Below are positions 32,911 through 42,249 of a stretch of DNA of 64,000 bases, piece after piece. The translations under genes were made by a program, and so were the position numbers. Source of the stretch: Mycolicibacterium moriokaense (GTDB lineage Bacteria; Actinomycetota; Actinomycetes; Mycobacteriales; Mycobacteriaceae); the NCBI RefSeq assembly GCF_003347205.1, contig NZ_QQBJ01000001.1, positions 248,001 through 312,000 on the forward strand, written 5' to 3'. The notes beneath the pieces are model-generated. The model was not told the origin of the DNA and made no database searches. It was given only the letters and a program-made list of their open reading frames with translations. The first letter of the stretch is position 1. Each line of letters begins with the position of its first letter.

Positions 32911-34104
32911 CTACCGGCCCGGTGGCTGTCTGGGCCGGTGCCCGGGTAACTGCATCTTCTCGGTCTTGGCTTCGGCGCCGGGCACCTTGATCCCCTGGGT
33001 GTCGAAGAACCCGTGATCGGCTTCGTCGAGACCCGGGTCGATCAGCGCGGACTCCGCGCGCAGGCTGAACGAGCCCAGTAGGGCGCCGCCGATCAGCGAG
33101 ACGAGGCCGATCGCGGTGAAGGTGATCGGCAGGATGCGCCCCCATAGCGCCACCCGGTCGCGCTCGTCGCGGGCCGCGGCGACCTGCGCCTCCACCGTCT
33201 GCTCGGTGGAGGTGACGGTGTAGTCGACGAACGTCACCTCGGGCTTGAGAGCCTCGCGTGCGTAGTACTGGTTGGCGCGTTCCTTGGACTTGACGATGGT
33301 GCCCGACACCGGATCCACCCAGAACGTGCGCTGTGCGGCGTAGTAGCGGGTCATCGTGATCTGCTCTTCGGGGTCGCCGGGCAGGCCCCACATCCCCGCG
33401 GTCGCCGTGACCTGGCTGTCCTCGTCGTTGTCGTACAGCGAGGCGTATTTGACCGGTTCGACGAGCTTGCCGTCGGCGTCGTAGCCGACGTTCTGGGTGA
33501 ACCGATAGGTGGTCAGCCCGTTCACGTCCTCCTCGCCGTCGTAGTTGGCGTCGAACGGCTTCTGGGCGATCGGGTCGAAGTAGGGGTACGTCTTCTTCTC
33601 GGTGTCGAACGGGAAGCGGTAGGCCAGACCCTCGTGCGGCAGCGCGATGTTGGTGGGCGGCTGGTCGTCTTCCATGGTGCGCGGCTTCTGCACGGCGCCA
33701 CCGGGATTGCTCTCGCTGGAGACGGCCATCGCGGTCTTGCGGTCGAGGGTGACGGTGTCGACGAGGGCGAGCAACAGACCGGTGTCCTGCTGCTTGTCCG
33801 TGCGGCGCAGGGTGGTGCCGACCTGAAGGGTGACCACGTCGGCGTTGGACGGAGCCTCGACGCTGACCTGCCGCTGCTGTGACACCGGCACGTTCTTGCC
33901 GATCTCGAACTTCGGCGCGGCCAGGGATGCGGGATCGAACGCGGTCCCCGTGCCCTCGCTGACCAGAGTGGCGTCCAGATCGAGCGGGATCTTGGTGATC
34001 TTGCTCTTGGTGTACGTGGTGAGCAGAAGCGCGGCGATCAGCAGGGCAGCACCGAGCCCCAAGATTCCGCACGCCGCGATACGCAACGCCACTGCGCGGT
34101 TCAA
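32911..34104 (-). CDS. DUF3068 (PorA-family) membrane protein, Rv0227c-like
   Basis: The 397-residue protein has an N-terminal helix (LGAALLIAALLLTTY), a large extracytoplasmic beta-rich domain (about 30-330) and a second helix (ILPITFTAIGLVSLIGGALL), followed by a cytoplasmic tail of about 50 residues. This is the DUF3068 layout, found throughout mycolic-acid bacteria; the function is not settled. TTG 34104 is preferred because GGGAGGAACGG stands just before it; a longer form from ATG 34176 would add 24 unhydrophobic residues. It is divergent from the acyltransferase gene across 143 bp. Confidence 0.85.
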   Translation of the reverse strand: MNRAVALRIAACGILGLGAALLIAALLLTTYTKSKITKIPLDLDATLVSEGTGTAFDPASLAAPKFEIGKNVPVSQQRQVSVEAPSNADVVTLQVGTTLRRTDKQQDTGLLLALVDTVTLDRKTAMAVSSESNPGGAVQKPRTMEDDQPPTNIALPHEGLAYRFPFDTEKKTYPYFDPIAQKPFDANYDGEEDVNGLTTYRFTQNVGYDADGKLVEPVKYASLYDNDEDSQVTATAGMWGLPGDPEEQITMTRYYAAQRTFWVDPVSGTIVKSKERANQYYAREALKPEVTFVDYTVTSTEQTVEAQVAAARDERDRVALWGRILPITFTAIGLVSLIGGALLGSFSLRAESALIDPGLDEADHGFFDTQGIKVPGAEAKTEKMQLPGHRPRQPPGR

Positions 34105-34247
34105 ACCGTTCCTCCCTGGCTCAGTGTCGCCGGCGAGCCCGGCTCCCCGGCTCGATGTCCGTTTGGGCTGCCCCAATGGCTAGCGACCCTAACAGCCCAA
34201 ACTAAGGCCAATGCTTACTACGACGGCCTTCGGGCACACTGGTCGCC

Positions 34248-35459
34248 GTGGCAGCATCGGCCGGGCAGTCCCAGGGAGACGTGGGGGGAGGCTCGGGGGG
34301 AGTCGGTGGTACCCGCGGCTTCGTGCCCCCGCTCGAGGGGATGCGGGCCTGCGCGGCCGTCGGCGTGGTCGTCACCCACGTCGCGTTCCAGACCGGGCAC
34401 ACCGGCGGGGTGGTGGGCCGGCTGTTCGGCCGGTTCGACCTCGCGGTGGCGGTGTTCTTCGCGCTGTCGGGCTTCCTGTTGTGGCGCGGGCACGCCGCCG
34501 CGGCCCGTCACTTGCGCACCGTGCCGTCCACGGGCCACTACCTGCGCTCCCGTCTGGTCCGCATCATGCCCGCGTACCTGGTGGCGGTCGTGGCGATCCT
34601 GAGCCTGCTGCCCGACGCGAAGGCCGATCTGACGGTCTGGCTGGCCAACCTGACGCTGACGCAGATCTATGTGCCGCTGACGCTGACCGCGGGGCTGACG
34701 CAGATGTGGAGCCTCGCCGTGGAGGTGAGCTTCTACCTCGCGCTGCCGGTGTTCGCTCTGCTGGTGCGCCGGGTGCCGGTGCGGGCCCGCATCCCGGTGC
34801 TCGCGGCCGCGGGCGTGGTCAGCCTCGGCTGGGCGCTGCTGCCTATTCACACCCCGGTCGGGGTCAGCCACCTGAACTGGCCGCCCGCGTTCCTGTCGTG
34901 GTTCGTGGCGGGCATGCTGCTCGCCGAGTTGACGGTGACGCCGGTCTCCTGGCCGCACCGACTGGCCCGTCACCGCCTGGTGATGGCCGCCGTCGCGGTG
35001 GTCGCCTTTCTGGTGGCGGCATCCCCGCTGGCGGGACCGGAGGGCCTCACGCCTGGCACCTCGCAGCAGTTCATCGTCAAGGTCGCCATGGGTGCGGTGC
35101 TCGCGGGCGCCCTGCTGGCGCCGCTGGTGCTCGACGCACCGGACACCCCGCACCGGATGCTGGGCAACAGGACGATGGTGACGCTCGGCCGCTGGTCCTA
35201 CGGGCTGTTCATCTGGCATCTGGCGGCGCTGTGGATGGTGTTTCCGATCATCGGCGAATTCGCCTTCAACGGGCACATGCCGGTGGTGCTGGCGCTGACG
35301 GTGGTGTTCGGCTTCGCCATCGCGGCGGTCAGCTACTCGCTGGTGGAGTCGCCGTGTCGGGTGGCGTTGCGCCGCTGGGAGTATCGCCGCAGCACCCCGT
35401 CGGAGCCCGCCCCGCCACTGGACAGCGCGGTCAGGAGTGCGCCCGAGCCAGTCGGGTGA
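34248..35459 (+). CDS. Acyltransferase 3 family membrane protein, Rv0228-like
   Basis: The 403-residue protein has about ten membrane helices. The N-terminal acyltransferase-3 signature is complete: FVPPLEGMRACAAVGVVVTH with Arg and His, FFALSGFLLWR, then LRSRLVRIMPAYLV and later WSLAVEVSFYLALPV. Members move acyl groups from the cytoplasm onto cell-surface sugars or lipids. GTG 34248 begins a Gly/Ser-rich cytoplasmic start of about 23 residues. Its 3' end overlaps the convergent ligase gene by 29 bp. Confidence 0.88.
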   Translation: MAASAGQSQGDVGGGSGGVGGTRGFVPPLEGMRACAAVGVVVTHVAFQTGHTGGVVGRLFGRFDLAVAVFFALSGFLLWRGHAAAARHLRTVPSTGHYLRSRLVRIMPAYLVAVVAILSLLPDAKADLTVWLANLTLTQIYVPLTLTAGLTQMWSLAVEVSFYLALPVFALLVRRVPVRARIPVLAAAGVVSLGWALLPIHTPVGVSHLNWPPAFLSWFVAGMLLAELTVTPVSWPHRLARHRLVMAAVAVVAFLVAASPLAGPEGLTPGTSQQFIVKVAMGAVLAGALLAPLVLDAPDTPHRMLGNRTMVTLGRWSYGLFIWHLAALWMVFPIIGEFAFNGHMPVVLALTVVFGFAIAAVSYSLVESPCRVALRRWEYRRSTPSEPAPPLDSAVRSAPEPVG

Positions 35460-36909
35460 TGACGTCGTCACGCACCGCCGACCGCCGTGCCTTGCCCGCG
35501 TCGTCGCGCAGCGGCTTGTCGCTGAACTCGACGGTGCGCGGCAGTTTGTAGCCCGCGATCCGCTCGGTGAGGAAGGCGATGACGGCGTCCTGGTCGAGTC
35601 CGTCGGCCTGCACGATCGCATACGGCACCTGCCCGAGGTCGTCATCGGGTACGCCGACGACCAAGCAGGACAACACATCCGGGTGTGCGCTCAGCGCCGA
35701 CTCGATCTCCGCCGGGTAGACGTTGCGGCCGCCGACGGTGAACATGTCGACGCGGCGGTCGTTGAGATAGAGGAAGCCGTCGCTGTCGAAGTAGCCGAGG
35801 TCGCCGAGCGAGTCCCAGCCGTCGCGGCTCTTCGCCGTCGACCCGATGTAGCGGTAGGTCGGCGCGCTGCCGGGGGACCGGCGCATGTAGATCTCGCCGC
35901 TGACACCCGGCGGGCATTCGTTGCCGTCGTCGTCGAGCACCTTCATCTCGCCTGCGACGACGACGCCGACCGAACCGGGGTGCGCCAGCCACTGCTCGCC
36001 GGAGATGAACGTCAGCGCCTGAAGTTCGGTGCCGCCGTAGAGCTCCCACACTTTTTCCGGGCCCAGCAGGTCGATCCAGGCCTGCTTGATCGCCGGCGGG
36101 CACGGCGACGCCAGATGCCACAACCGGCGGATCGACGACAGGTCGTAGGCGTCGGGGTCGGCTTCGACAGCGGCTCGGTACACCGGCAGCAGTCGCTGCA
36201 TGATCGTCGGCACCGTGGCCAGGAACGTGACCCGGTGCTCGGTGACCAGCGACAGGAACTCGTGCGGTTCGAACCGCGGCATCAGCACCAGGTGATGGCC
36301 CTGCACCAACGCGACCGCGAACGTGGTGAAGCCGGTGTTGTGCGACATCGGCACCGACATCAGATTGACGTCGCCCTCCTGGGCGCCGAGCGGATAACCG
36401 GCGGCCGCGGGGAACCGGCTGTCGCCGCCCGCCTCGATGAGCTTGGGGCGCCCGGTGCTGCCGCCGGAGCCCATCGACTTCCACACCGGCGACACCACCT
36501 CGGGCAACTCGGCGTCGGACAGCGCCGGGTCCGGTGCGTAACCCGCAGGCACACTTGGCGTCTTGCCTCGCGGGTCGTCGCGGCCGACGAGCAGCGCCTG
36601 CGAGCGCAGATCCAGCAGCCCCTCGAGTTCGGCGTCGGGCAGGCGCGCCGAAAGCGGCTGCGGCGTCGCCCCCAGCTTCCACGCGGCCAGCACGGCCTGC
36701 ACCCACTCGATCGAGTTGGGCAGCAGGATCGTCACGTAGTCGCCGACGCCGACGCCGCGCGCGGCGAAGTCGCGCGCCAGCCGGTTCGTCGACAGGTCGA
36801 GTTCGCGACGGGTGATGGTGCGCCCCGAGCAGGTCACCGCGGGCGCATCGGGATCGGCGGCGGCCAGTCGCGACACCTGGGTGCCGATCGGTGGCGTGTC
36901 GGGTGCCAT
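35431..36909 (-). CDS. AMP-dependent acyl-CoA ligase (FadD-like)
   Basis: The 492-residue protein is of the ANL superfamily: the ATP loop is SMGSGGSTGRPKLIE, then ELYGGTELQALTFI, and the hinge/ADP-ribose motif is SLGDLGYFDSDGFLYLNDR. The C-terminal Lys is in PLRDDAGKARRS. The loop has GGSTG where most members have SGTTG; this variant is seen in bile-acid-CoA ligase-type and related enzymes. It has no counterpart at this place in M. tuberculosis, so it is probably an accessory gene. It lies one base from php and is on the same strand, so co-transcription is likely. The substrate is unknown. Confidence 0.85.
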   Translation of the reverse strand: MAPDTPPIGTQVSRLAAADPDAPAVTCSGRTITRRELDLSTNRLARDFAARGVGVGDYVTILLPNSIEWVQAVLAAWKLGATPQPLSARLPDAELEGLLDLRSQALLVGRDDPRGKTPSVPAGYAPDPALSDAELPEVVSPVWKSMGSGGSTGRPKLIEAGGDSRFPAAAGYPLGAQEGDVNLMSVPMSHNTGFTTFAVALVQGHHLVLMPRFEPHEFLSLVTEHRVTFLATVPTIMQRLLPVYRAAVEADPDAYDLSSIRRLWHLASPCPPAIKQAWIDLLGPEKVWELYGGTELQALTFISGEQWLAHPGSVGVVVAGEMKVLDDDGNECPPGVSGEIYMRRSPGSAPTYRYIGSTAKSRDGWDSLGDLGYFDSDGFLYLNDRRVDMFTVGGRNVYPAEIESALSAHPDVLSCLVVGVPDDDLGQVPYAIVQADGLDQDAVIAFLTERIAGYKLPRTVEFSDKPLRDDAGKARRSAVRDDVITRLARAHS

Positions 36910-36910
36910 C

Positions 36911-37888
36911 TCAGTAACCGCCCTGGGCGGAGAAGATCCGGCGCGGGTTGTCGACGAGCATGGCGGTGATCTGTTCGTCGGTCACGCCCCGCTGCCGGAG
37001 GGCGGGCAGCACGTCGTCGGAGATGTGCAGGTAGTGCCAGTTCGGCATCGCGACGGGAACCACTTCCTCCGGCAGCCAGTCGATGAAGCAGGAGGCGTCG
37101 TGGGAGAGCACCATCTTGTCGGCGTGGCCCCGCTCGCACATGGTCGCCACGGTGTTCACCCGCTGCTCGGTGTCCAGGAACATGTCCAGCCCGAAGCGGT
37201 CCATGCCGATGTAGGAGCCGTTGCCGATGATCTCCTCGAGGTAGTCGATGTCGGTGGTGTCGCCGCAGTGCCCGATCACCACTCGGGACAGGTCGACGCC
37301 CTCCTCGGCGAAGATCCGCTGCTGCTCCAGGCCGCGGCGGGTGGGCGCGTGGGTGTGCGTCGAGATCGGCACACCGGTCTGGCGGTGCGCCTGCGCGACC
37401 GCGCGCAACACGCGCTCGACGCCGGGCGTGACGCCGGGTTCGTCGGTGGCGCACTTGAGGATCGCCGCCTTGACGCCGGTGTCCGCGATGCCCTCGGTGA
37501 TGTCGCGGACGAACATGTCGGCCATGATCTCCGGGCCGTCCAGCAGGGTGCCGGGGCCGCGGAAGTGGAAGTACATCGGCACGTCGTTGTAGGTGTAGAT
37601 GCCGGTGGCGACGACGATGTTGATGTCGGTGGCCGCCGCGATCCGCGCGATGCGCGGGATGTAGCGGCCGAGGCCGATCACGGTCAGGTCGACGATGCTG
37701 TCGACGCCGCGGGACTTGAGCTCGTTGAGCCGGTCGATGGCGTCGGCCTCGCGTCTGGCCTCGTCGCCCATGACGTCGGGGTGGTTGTTGTTGATGTCGG
37801 GGGAGAGCACGAATACGTGCTCGTGCATCAACGTCACTCCGAGGTCGGCGGTGTCGATCTCTCCTCGGACGGTACTGAGCTGCGGCAC
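36911..37888 (-). CDS. php: Phosphotriesterase-family hydrolase, Rv0230c homologue
   Basis: The 325-residue TIM-barrel metal hydrolase has HEH at His22/His24 (LMHEHVFVL), the bridging Lys in AAILKCATDEPG, then STHTHAP, VIGHCGDTTD and LSHDASCF as further ligands. These define the PTE/PLL family, and length and content match mycobacterial Php (326 residues), which has lactonase activity. GTG 37888 gives the family start (the protein opens VPQLSTVRGEIDTADLG). The first 55 bases overlap the end of aftD in another frame, so the two are likely on one transcript. Confidence 0.9.
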   Translation of the reverse strand: MPQLSTVRGEIDTADLGVTLMHEHVFVLSPDINNNHPDVMGDEARREADAIDRLNELKSRGVDSIVDLTVIGLGRYIPRIARIAAATDINIVVATGIYTYNDVPMYFHFRGPGTLLDGPEIMADMFVRDITEGIADTGVKAAILKCATDEPGVTPGVERVLRAVAQAHRQTGVPISTHTHAPTRRGLEQQRIFAEEGVDLSRVVIGHCGDTTDIDYLEEIIGNGSYIGMDRFGLDMFLDTEQRVNTVATMCERGHADKMVLSHDASCFIDWLPEEVVPVAMPNWHYLHISDDVLPALRQRGVTDEQITAMLVDNPRRIFSAQGGY

Positions 37889-40800
37889 TCCGCCGATGCT
37901 ACGGCGGCAATCGAGATCAGGGCCAGCAATTGGACGCCCGCGGAATGACCGGCGTATCCGTCCACCGATCGCCAGGGGTTCTGCGACAGCACCGCGCCAG
38001 CCGCGATCAGCCCGCCCGCCGCGGTGCCGACCGTGACGGCCTCGCGGAGGCGGTCCCGATTGCGCAGCAGGTACTGCACGCCGATCGCCGCGCCCGTCAC
38101 CACTACACCGGCGATGCCGGCGATCACGCCGCCGACCACCAGCACCGCCGCGCTTCGCACGGCCGCATTGGGCTGCCACGGCGTCGCCGCGTCGGAGGGC
38201 GCCGGTCGGCGCCGGGCGGGCACCAGCGCCAGCAGCGCGAGGATCGGCAGCAGCGCGAGGCCGCCCCCGAGTCCCGCGCGGTAGACCGCGTTGGAGGCGA
38301 ACGCCAGCGTGATGGTGCCCGACGTTCCCGCCGGGATCACCCAGCCCTGCTGCCAGCCGTTGACGGTGACCGGCCTCAACTGCGTGCCGTCGGGGCTGCG
38401 AGCCGTCCACCCCGGGTTGATGCTTTCGGGGACGACGAGGATGCGCTGCGCCGGTGACGCGGGCACCTGGACTTCGCGACGGTCGGGTGTCCACACCTCC
38501 GGGGTGAGGGGATGGGTTGGGGCGCTGGCCAAGTCGCGACCAAGCGGGCCGACGAGCTGGACACCGTCGACGAAGAACGCCGCGCCGGGGCTGACGATCA
38601 GCTCCTGCTGGCCGGCAGGCAGCGCGATGGGCGCCGGCCGGCACGGAGTCGCCGGAATCGGGTTGCCGTCGAGCAGCGCACCGACCGTGGTGTCGATCGA
38701 GGTCTGGATGAACTGGCCCGCGACGGCGATGATCGGCCCGCGGCCGCACGGCAGCGTCACCGCGCGGGTCCTGTTGCGGGCCGCGTCGGCGGTCGCGATG
38801 GGTCGCCCCTGCGGGTCGACCGCCGCGATCTCGGCCAGCCCGGGCGGCTTGATCTGGTCGAAACCCAGCGCGGTGCGGTCGATCACGTCGTCCCAGTCCA
38901 GGATGGACACCTTGATCGTGTCGGTGACCTTCGGCCGCAGCGTCAGCGTCTGCGCCTCGTCACCGGACACCCGGCGCACCTGCGGGCCGTCGCCGAGGTC
39001 GACCGCCACCAACTTCGGATGTGCGGGCAGCGTCGACGAACTAGGGGTCACCCGGACGCCGCCCACCATGCTCGCGGCGGGCAGTTTCAGCGTCAGGCTC
39101 GGCGGCGTGCGGTGCTGCGTGACGCGCTGCGGCGCGGTCCACGACGTTCGCGGATCGCCGTCGGTGGCCGCGTAGGCCGAACCGAGCACGTCGATCGGGT
39201 CGGAGTCGCCGTCGGCCCTGGTCGTTCCCGGCTGCCGGATCAAGTCGGCGAGGTGCGGACCCTGCCGGGGCCGCACCCAGACGGTCGGGCGCACCGACAT
39301 CGGTTCGGGCACCGTGAGCGTGCGACTCAGGTTCACCGGCTCCTCCGGCGATTGCCCCATGGTCGCGGCGCAGTGCATGCCGTCGGGCCCGTCGGCGCAG
39401 CCGGACCGGCCGTGCAGCCCCGAGCCCAGATCCCACTGTGCGACAGCGGAATCCGGGGGCGGACCGGGCACCAGCACGGTGTGGCGCAGCTCGATCGGAT
39501 GGGCGAACCCGGACGCGTCGTACTGGGTGACCGTGAAGTCGGTGATGCCGAACTGCACACCGGGTGAGCCGTCGTCGGTGCCGACGGCGGTGATGCGCAC
39601 CCAGGGCGTCTCGCCGTAGGGCAGCGCGGCGGTGATCGGCTTGCCCGGCTCGTCGAAGCGCAGCGTGCTGGTGCCGTTGACGGTGGAGATCTCGATCCGG
39701 CGCACCTGGGCGCCGACGGCCGTCGCGCTGGGGGTGATGGTGACGGTGGCGTTGGTGACGGGGTGGTCGAAGTCCACCTGCAGCCACTGCCCGACGGCGG
39801 ACTGCAGCGAGTTGGACACCCAACTGGTCGACGAGTCGCCGTCGATCGCCGAGGTGGGCGCGGTCGCGGGCGCGACGTTGGGCAGCGCGGTGGAGTCCGC
39901 CGCCGAACTCGACACCGTGATCCGCCCGCCCGTCCAGTCGCCGTACACCGGGCGGGTGTCTCGCGCCGGATAGTCGGGCACCCGGTTGAAGGTATGGCGC
40001 GCATCGCCTTCGGCCCGGATCGCCGACGAGTGATCGTCGACGCGGCCGTAGTCGGTCTCGCGGGCCAGCGGCGTGTCGGTGACGGTGACCACGGGCGTCG
40101 CCAGCCCGGCGCGCTGCGCGTCCGCGGTCAACAACATCGGCCCGAGTGGCGGCTTGCCGGCCAGCCTGCGGCGTTCGTCGAGGCGCAGCAGTGCTTCGGG
40201 CGCGCCGTCGACGCGGGCCATGGCGTCGACGTCGGTCAGATACGGGCTGCCCGGTGCGCCACCCGTGTCCACCCGATAGATCTGCACGGCAGGGTACTTG
40301 GGCCGCAGCCCGCTGTCGGTGATGAAACCGGAAAGCGTGCCGGGTCCCACCGGGTCGCCGAACTCGGCCACCTTCGACAGCCCCGGTGAGCCGTCGATAG
40401 CGCGGTGCACCAGCACCGGTCGTGCCGACCGCGACGTCTCAGGATCCAGGTCGTTGCGCACCACGACATACGAGATACCCTGGCGGGCAAGGGTATCGGC
40501 GAGACCGGCCGACGGCCGCCCGGACGCGAAGAGCCGCTGCACCGAATCGAGCGCCCTGATGGTCTCCGGCGGCGTCAACGGGATGGAGTCGCGCACCCCC
40601 CACGGGCTGCTGCCCAGCACCTGCAGCGGCTCGTCGTGGCTGGACCCCCACACCTGCGTGGCGAACGGCGCGCCGGGTGCCACCAGCACCCGCCCGGGTG
40701 GCGTGCCGGTGTTGTGCTCGTCGAGCCACGCCGCCGCCTGATGCCAGTACGGCGGGATCGCGTCGAACGCACCCGGCGGCGTGAGCCGGCCCGTCCACGC

Positions 40801-42078
40801 CAGCGAGGTCCCCGACGCCAGCGCGACGAGCACCACGATGCCCACCGCGACCCGCTTGTCGTTCTCGAGATGGGCGAAGGCGTGCACCCACTGCCGCCTC
40901 GGCACGCTGCCCGGCAGCGGGAGGCGCCCCAGCAGATGCGCGAGCCCGAGCACAAGGGGCAACCGGATCAGCGGTTCCAGCTTGTGCACGTTGCGCAGCG
41001 GGGTGCCGTCGGCGTCCAGGAACGTCTGGACCGCGTGCGCCAGAGGCGATCCCAGGCCGCCCGCGTATCCCGCGGCCAACAGGGCGATGCCGGCCAGCAG
41101 GATCGTGAGCAGCCGGCCGCGGGCAGGCATCGTGCGCATCGCCAGGCCCGCCAACCCGGCGGCGGCCACGATGGTGGTGGCCAGCACCGCGACAGTTCCG
41201 GTCACCAGCGAGGTGCCCGCGGTGGCGTTGGGCGCCACGAACGGGGTCCAGCTGTCGGTCCCGCGCAGCACCTCGGTGAGCGATGTCCATTGCGTTGTGA
41301 CGCCGGAGGATTCGATGAAGTCGAGGAACGGCGGGCTGATCCGGCCCAGCATCACCAGGGCGACCACCCACCACGTGATCGCCAGCGCCGCGCTCAGCGC
41401 CCACCATCCGGTGAACCGCAGCCACCGCCGGTTGGGCCGGTGACAGGCCCACCAGATGAGCGCGGGCAGCGCGCCGGTCAGCGTGGCGACGGCGTTCACC
41501 GCACCCATCAGCGCCAGCGCGAGCGCCGACCGGGCGGCGAGCACCCGCACCCCGGGGGCGCTGTCGCCGCGCAACGCCAGCACCACCGGCAGCAGCACCC
41601 ACGGCGCCAGCATCATCGGCAGCGTCTCCGAGGAGATCGCGCCGATCGTGGTCAGCACCCGCGGCGACAACGCGAACGCCGCGGCGGCGATCACCCGCGA
41701 ACCCGGCGACCCGATGCCCAGCGCCTCGGCCAGTCGCAGCAATCCCCAGAAGCCGACGGCGAGCAGCAGCGCCCACCACAGCCGCTGAGTGACCCAGCCG
41801 GGTAGCCCGAGGACGTCGCCGAGCAAGAAGAAGGCACCGTGCGGGAAGAGGTAGCCGTAGGCCTGGTTCTGCGCCTGACCGAACGGCAACTCGCTGTTCC
41901 ACAGGTTGAGCGCGCGCGTCAGGAAGCGCAGCGGGTTGGCGGTGAGGTCGAGCTTGGTGTCCGGCGAGATCTTGCCGGGCGCCTGCGCGAACGTCAGCGC
42001 CAGCGAAATCGCCGCGACCAACCACAGCCAGCGACGAGAAAGCGGTCTGGAACTAGCTTCTATCGCCGTACTCGACAC
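37834..42078 (-). CDS. aftD: Arabinofuranan 3-O-arabinosyltransferase AftD
   Basis: This very long membrane protein (1414 residues) has about a dozen N-terminal helices (to about residue 440), a large extracytoplasmic region and C-terminal helices. The N terminus (ISPDTKLDLTANPLRFL, LNLWNSELPFGQAQ, YGYLFPHGAFF) is the conserved GT-C/DUF3367 signature of AftD. Two discoidin-like carbohydrate-binding segments can be seen at roughly 770-890 and 1010-1110 (WVSNSLQSAVGQWLQVDFD, SWTAPQRV...LTLKLP). AftD branches the arabinan of arabinogalactan and lipoarabinomannan and is essential in mycobacteria. ATG 42078 is the start. It overlaps the small DUF2613 gene by 26 bp upstream and php by 55 bp downstream. 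Confidence 0.95.
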   Translation of the reverse strand: MSSTAIEASSRPLSRRWLWLVAAISLALTFAQAPGKISPDTKLDLTANPLRFLTRALNLWNSELPFGQAQNQAYGYLFPHGAFFLLGDVLGLPGWVTQRLWWALLLAVGFWGLLRLAEALGIGSPGSRVIAAAAFALSPRVLTTIGAISSETLPMMLAPWVLLPVVLALRGDSAPGVRVLAARSALALALMGAVNAVATLTGALPALIWWACHRPNRRWLRFTGWWALSAALAITWWVVALVMLGRISPPFLDFIESSGVTTQWTSLTEVLRGTDSWTPFVAPNATAGTSLVTGTVAVLATTIVAAAGLAGLAMRTMPARGRLLTILLAGIALLAAGYAGGLGSPLAHAVQTFLDADGTPLRNVHKLEPLIRLPLVLGLAHLLGRLPLPGSVPRRQWVHAFAHLENDKRVAVGIVVLVALASGTSLAWTGRLTPPGAFDAIPPYWHQAAAWLDEHNTGTPPGRVLVAPGAPFATQVWGSSHDEPLQVLGSSPWGVRDSIPLTPPETIRALDSVQRLFASGRPSAGLADTLARQGISYVVVRNDLDPETSRSARPVLVHRAIDGSPGLSKVAEFGDPVGPGTLSGFITDSGLRPKYPAVQIYRVDTGGAPGSPYLTDVDAMARVDGAPEALLRLDERRRLAGKPPLGPMLLTADAQRAGLATPVVTVTDTPLARETDYGRVDDHSSAIRAEGDARHTFNRVPDYPARDTRPVYGDWTGGRITVSSSAADSTALPNVAPATAPTSAIDGDSSTSWVSNSLQSAVGQWLQVDFDHPVTNATVTITPSATAVGAQVRRIEISTVNGTSTLRFDEPGKPITAALPYGETPWVRITAVGTDDGSPGVQFGITDFTVTQYDASGFAHPIELRHTVLVPGPPPDSAVAQWDLGSGLHGRSGCADGPDGMHCAATMGQSPEEPVNLSRTLTVPEPMSVRPTVWVRPRQGPHLADLIRQPGTTRADGDSDPIDVLGSAYAATDGDPRTSWTAPQRVTQHRTPPSLTLKLPAASMVGGVRVTPSSSTLPAHPKLVAVDLGDGPQVRRVSGDEAQTLTLRPKVTDTIKVSILDWDDVIDRTALGFDQIKPPGLAEIAAVDPQGRPIATADAARNRTRAVTLPCGRGPIIAVAGQFIQTSIDTTVGALLDGNPIPATPCRPAPIALPAGQQELIVSPGAAFFVDGVQLVGPLGRDLASAPTHPLTPEVWTPDRREVQVPASPAQRILVVPESINPGWTARSPDGTQLRPVTVNGWQQGWVIPAGTSGTITLAFASNAVYRAGLGGGLALLPILALLALVPARRRPAPSDAATPWQPNAAVRSAAVLVVGGVIAGIAGVVVTGAAIGVQYLLRNRDRLREAVTVGTAAGGLIAAGAVLSQNPWRSVDGYAGHSAGVQLLALISIAAVASAECRSSVPSEERSTPPTSE

Positions 42079-42226
42079 GGTTCAGCACGGCCGACGCCGG
42101 ATCGCCTGCCTGCACCGGCGGCTTGGTGTCCTGCTGCACCATCAGCGTGATCCCGAAGATGGCGGCCGCGCCAAGCAATAGGCCGACAACGATGCTGGCC
42201 GCAGCGGGCACCAGAAACCGGTCCAT
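42053..42226 (-). CDS. Small DUF2613 membrane protein (Rv0236A-like)
   Basis: The 57-residue protein (from ATG 42226) has one membrane helix (ASIVVGLLLGAAAIFGITLMV) and a short tail, matching the DUF2613 family always encoded next to aftD. A longer start at ATG 42247 would leave only two bases before the lpqI start codon on the other strand, so 42226 is preferred. It overlaps aftD by 26 bp and may couple to or accompany it. Confidence 0.8.
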   Translation of the reverse strand: MDRFLVPAAASIVVGLLLGAAAIFGITLMVQQDTKPPVQAGDPASAVLNRVEYGDRS

Positions 42227-42249
42227 GCGGCCCAACGTAGCATGCACCG

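Noticed and set aside
32894-34072. Upstream extension of the Rv0226c-like frame giving a 946-residue fusion
   Set aside because: The added part is the DUF3068 gene read in the wrong frame; its composition is not protein-like and the DUF3068 frame has clear domains.
36812-37948. Plus-strand open frame of 378 codons antisense to php
   Set aside because: Valine/aspartate-rich shadow of a well-supported phosphotriesterase gene.
40405-41805. Plus-strand open frame of 466 codons inside aftD
   Set aside because: Arg/Gln/His-rich antisense shadow; aftD has strong domain evidence over the same bases.
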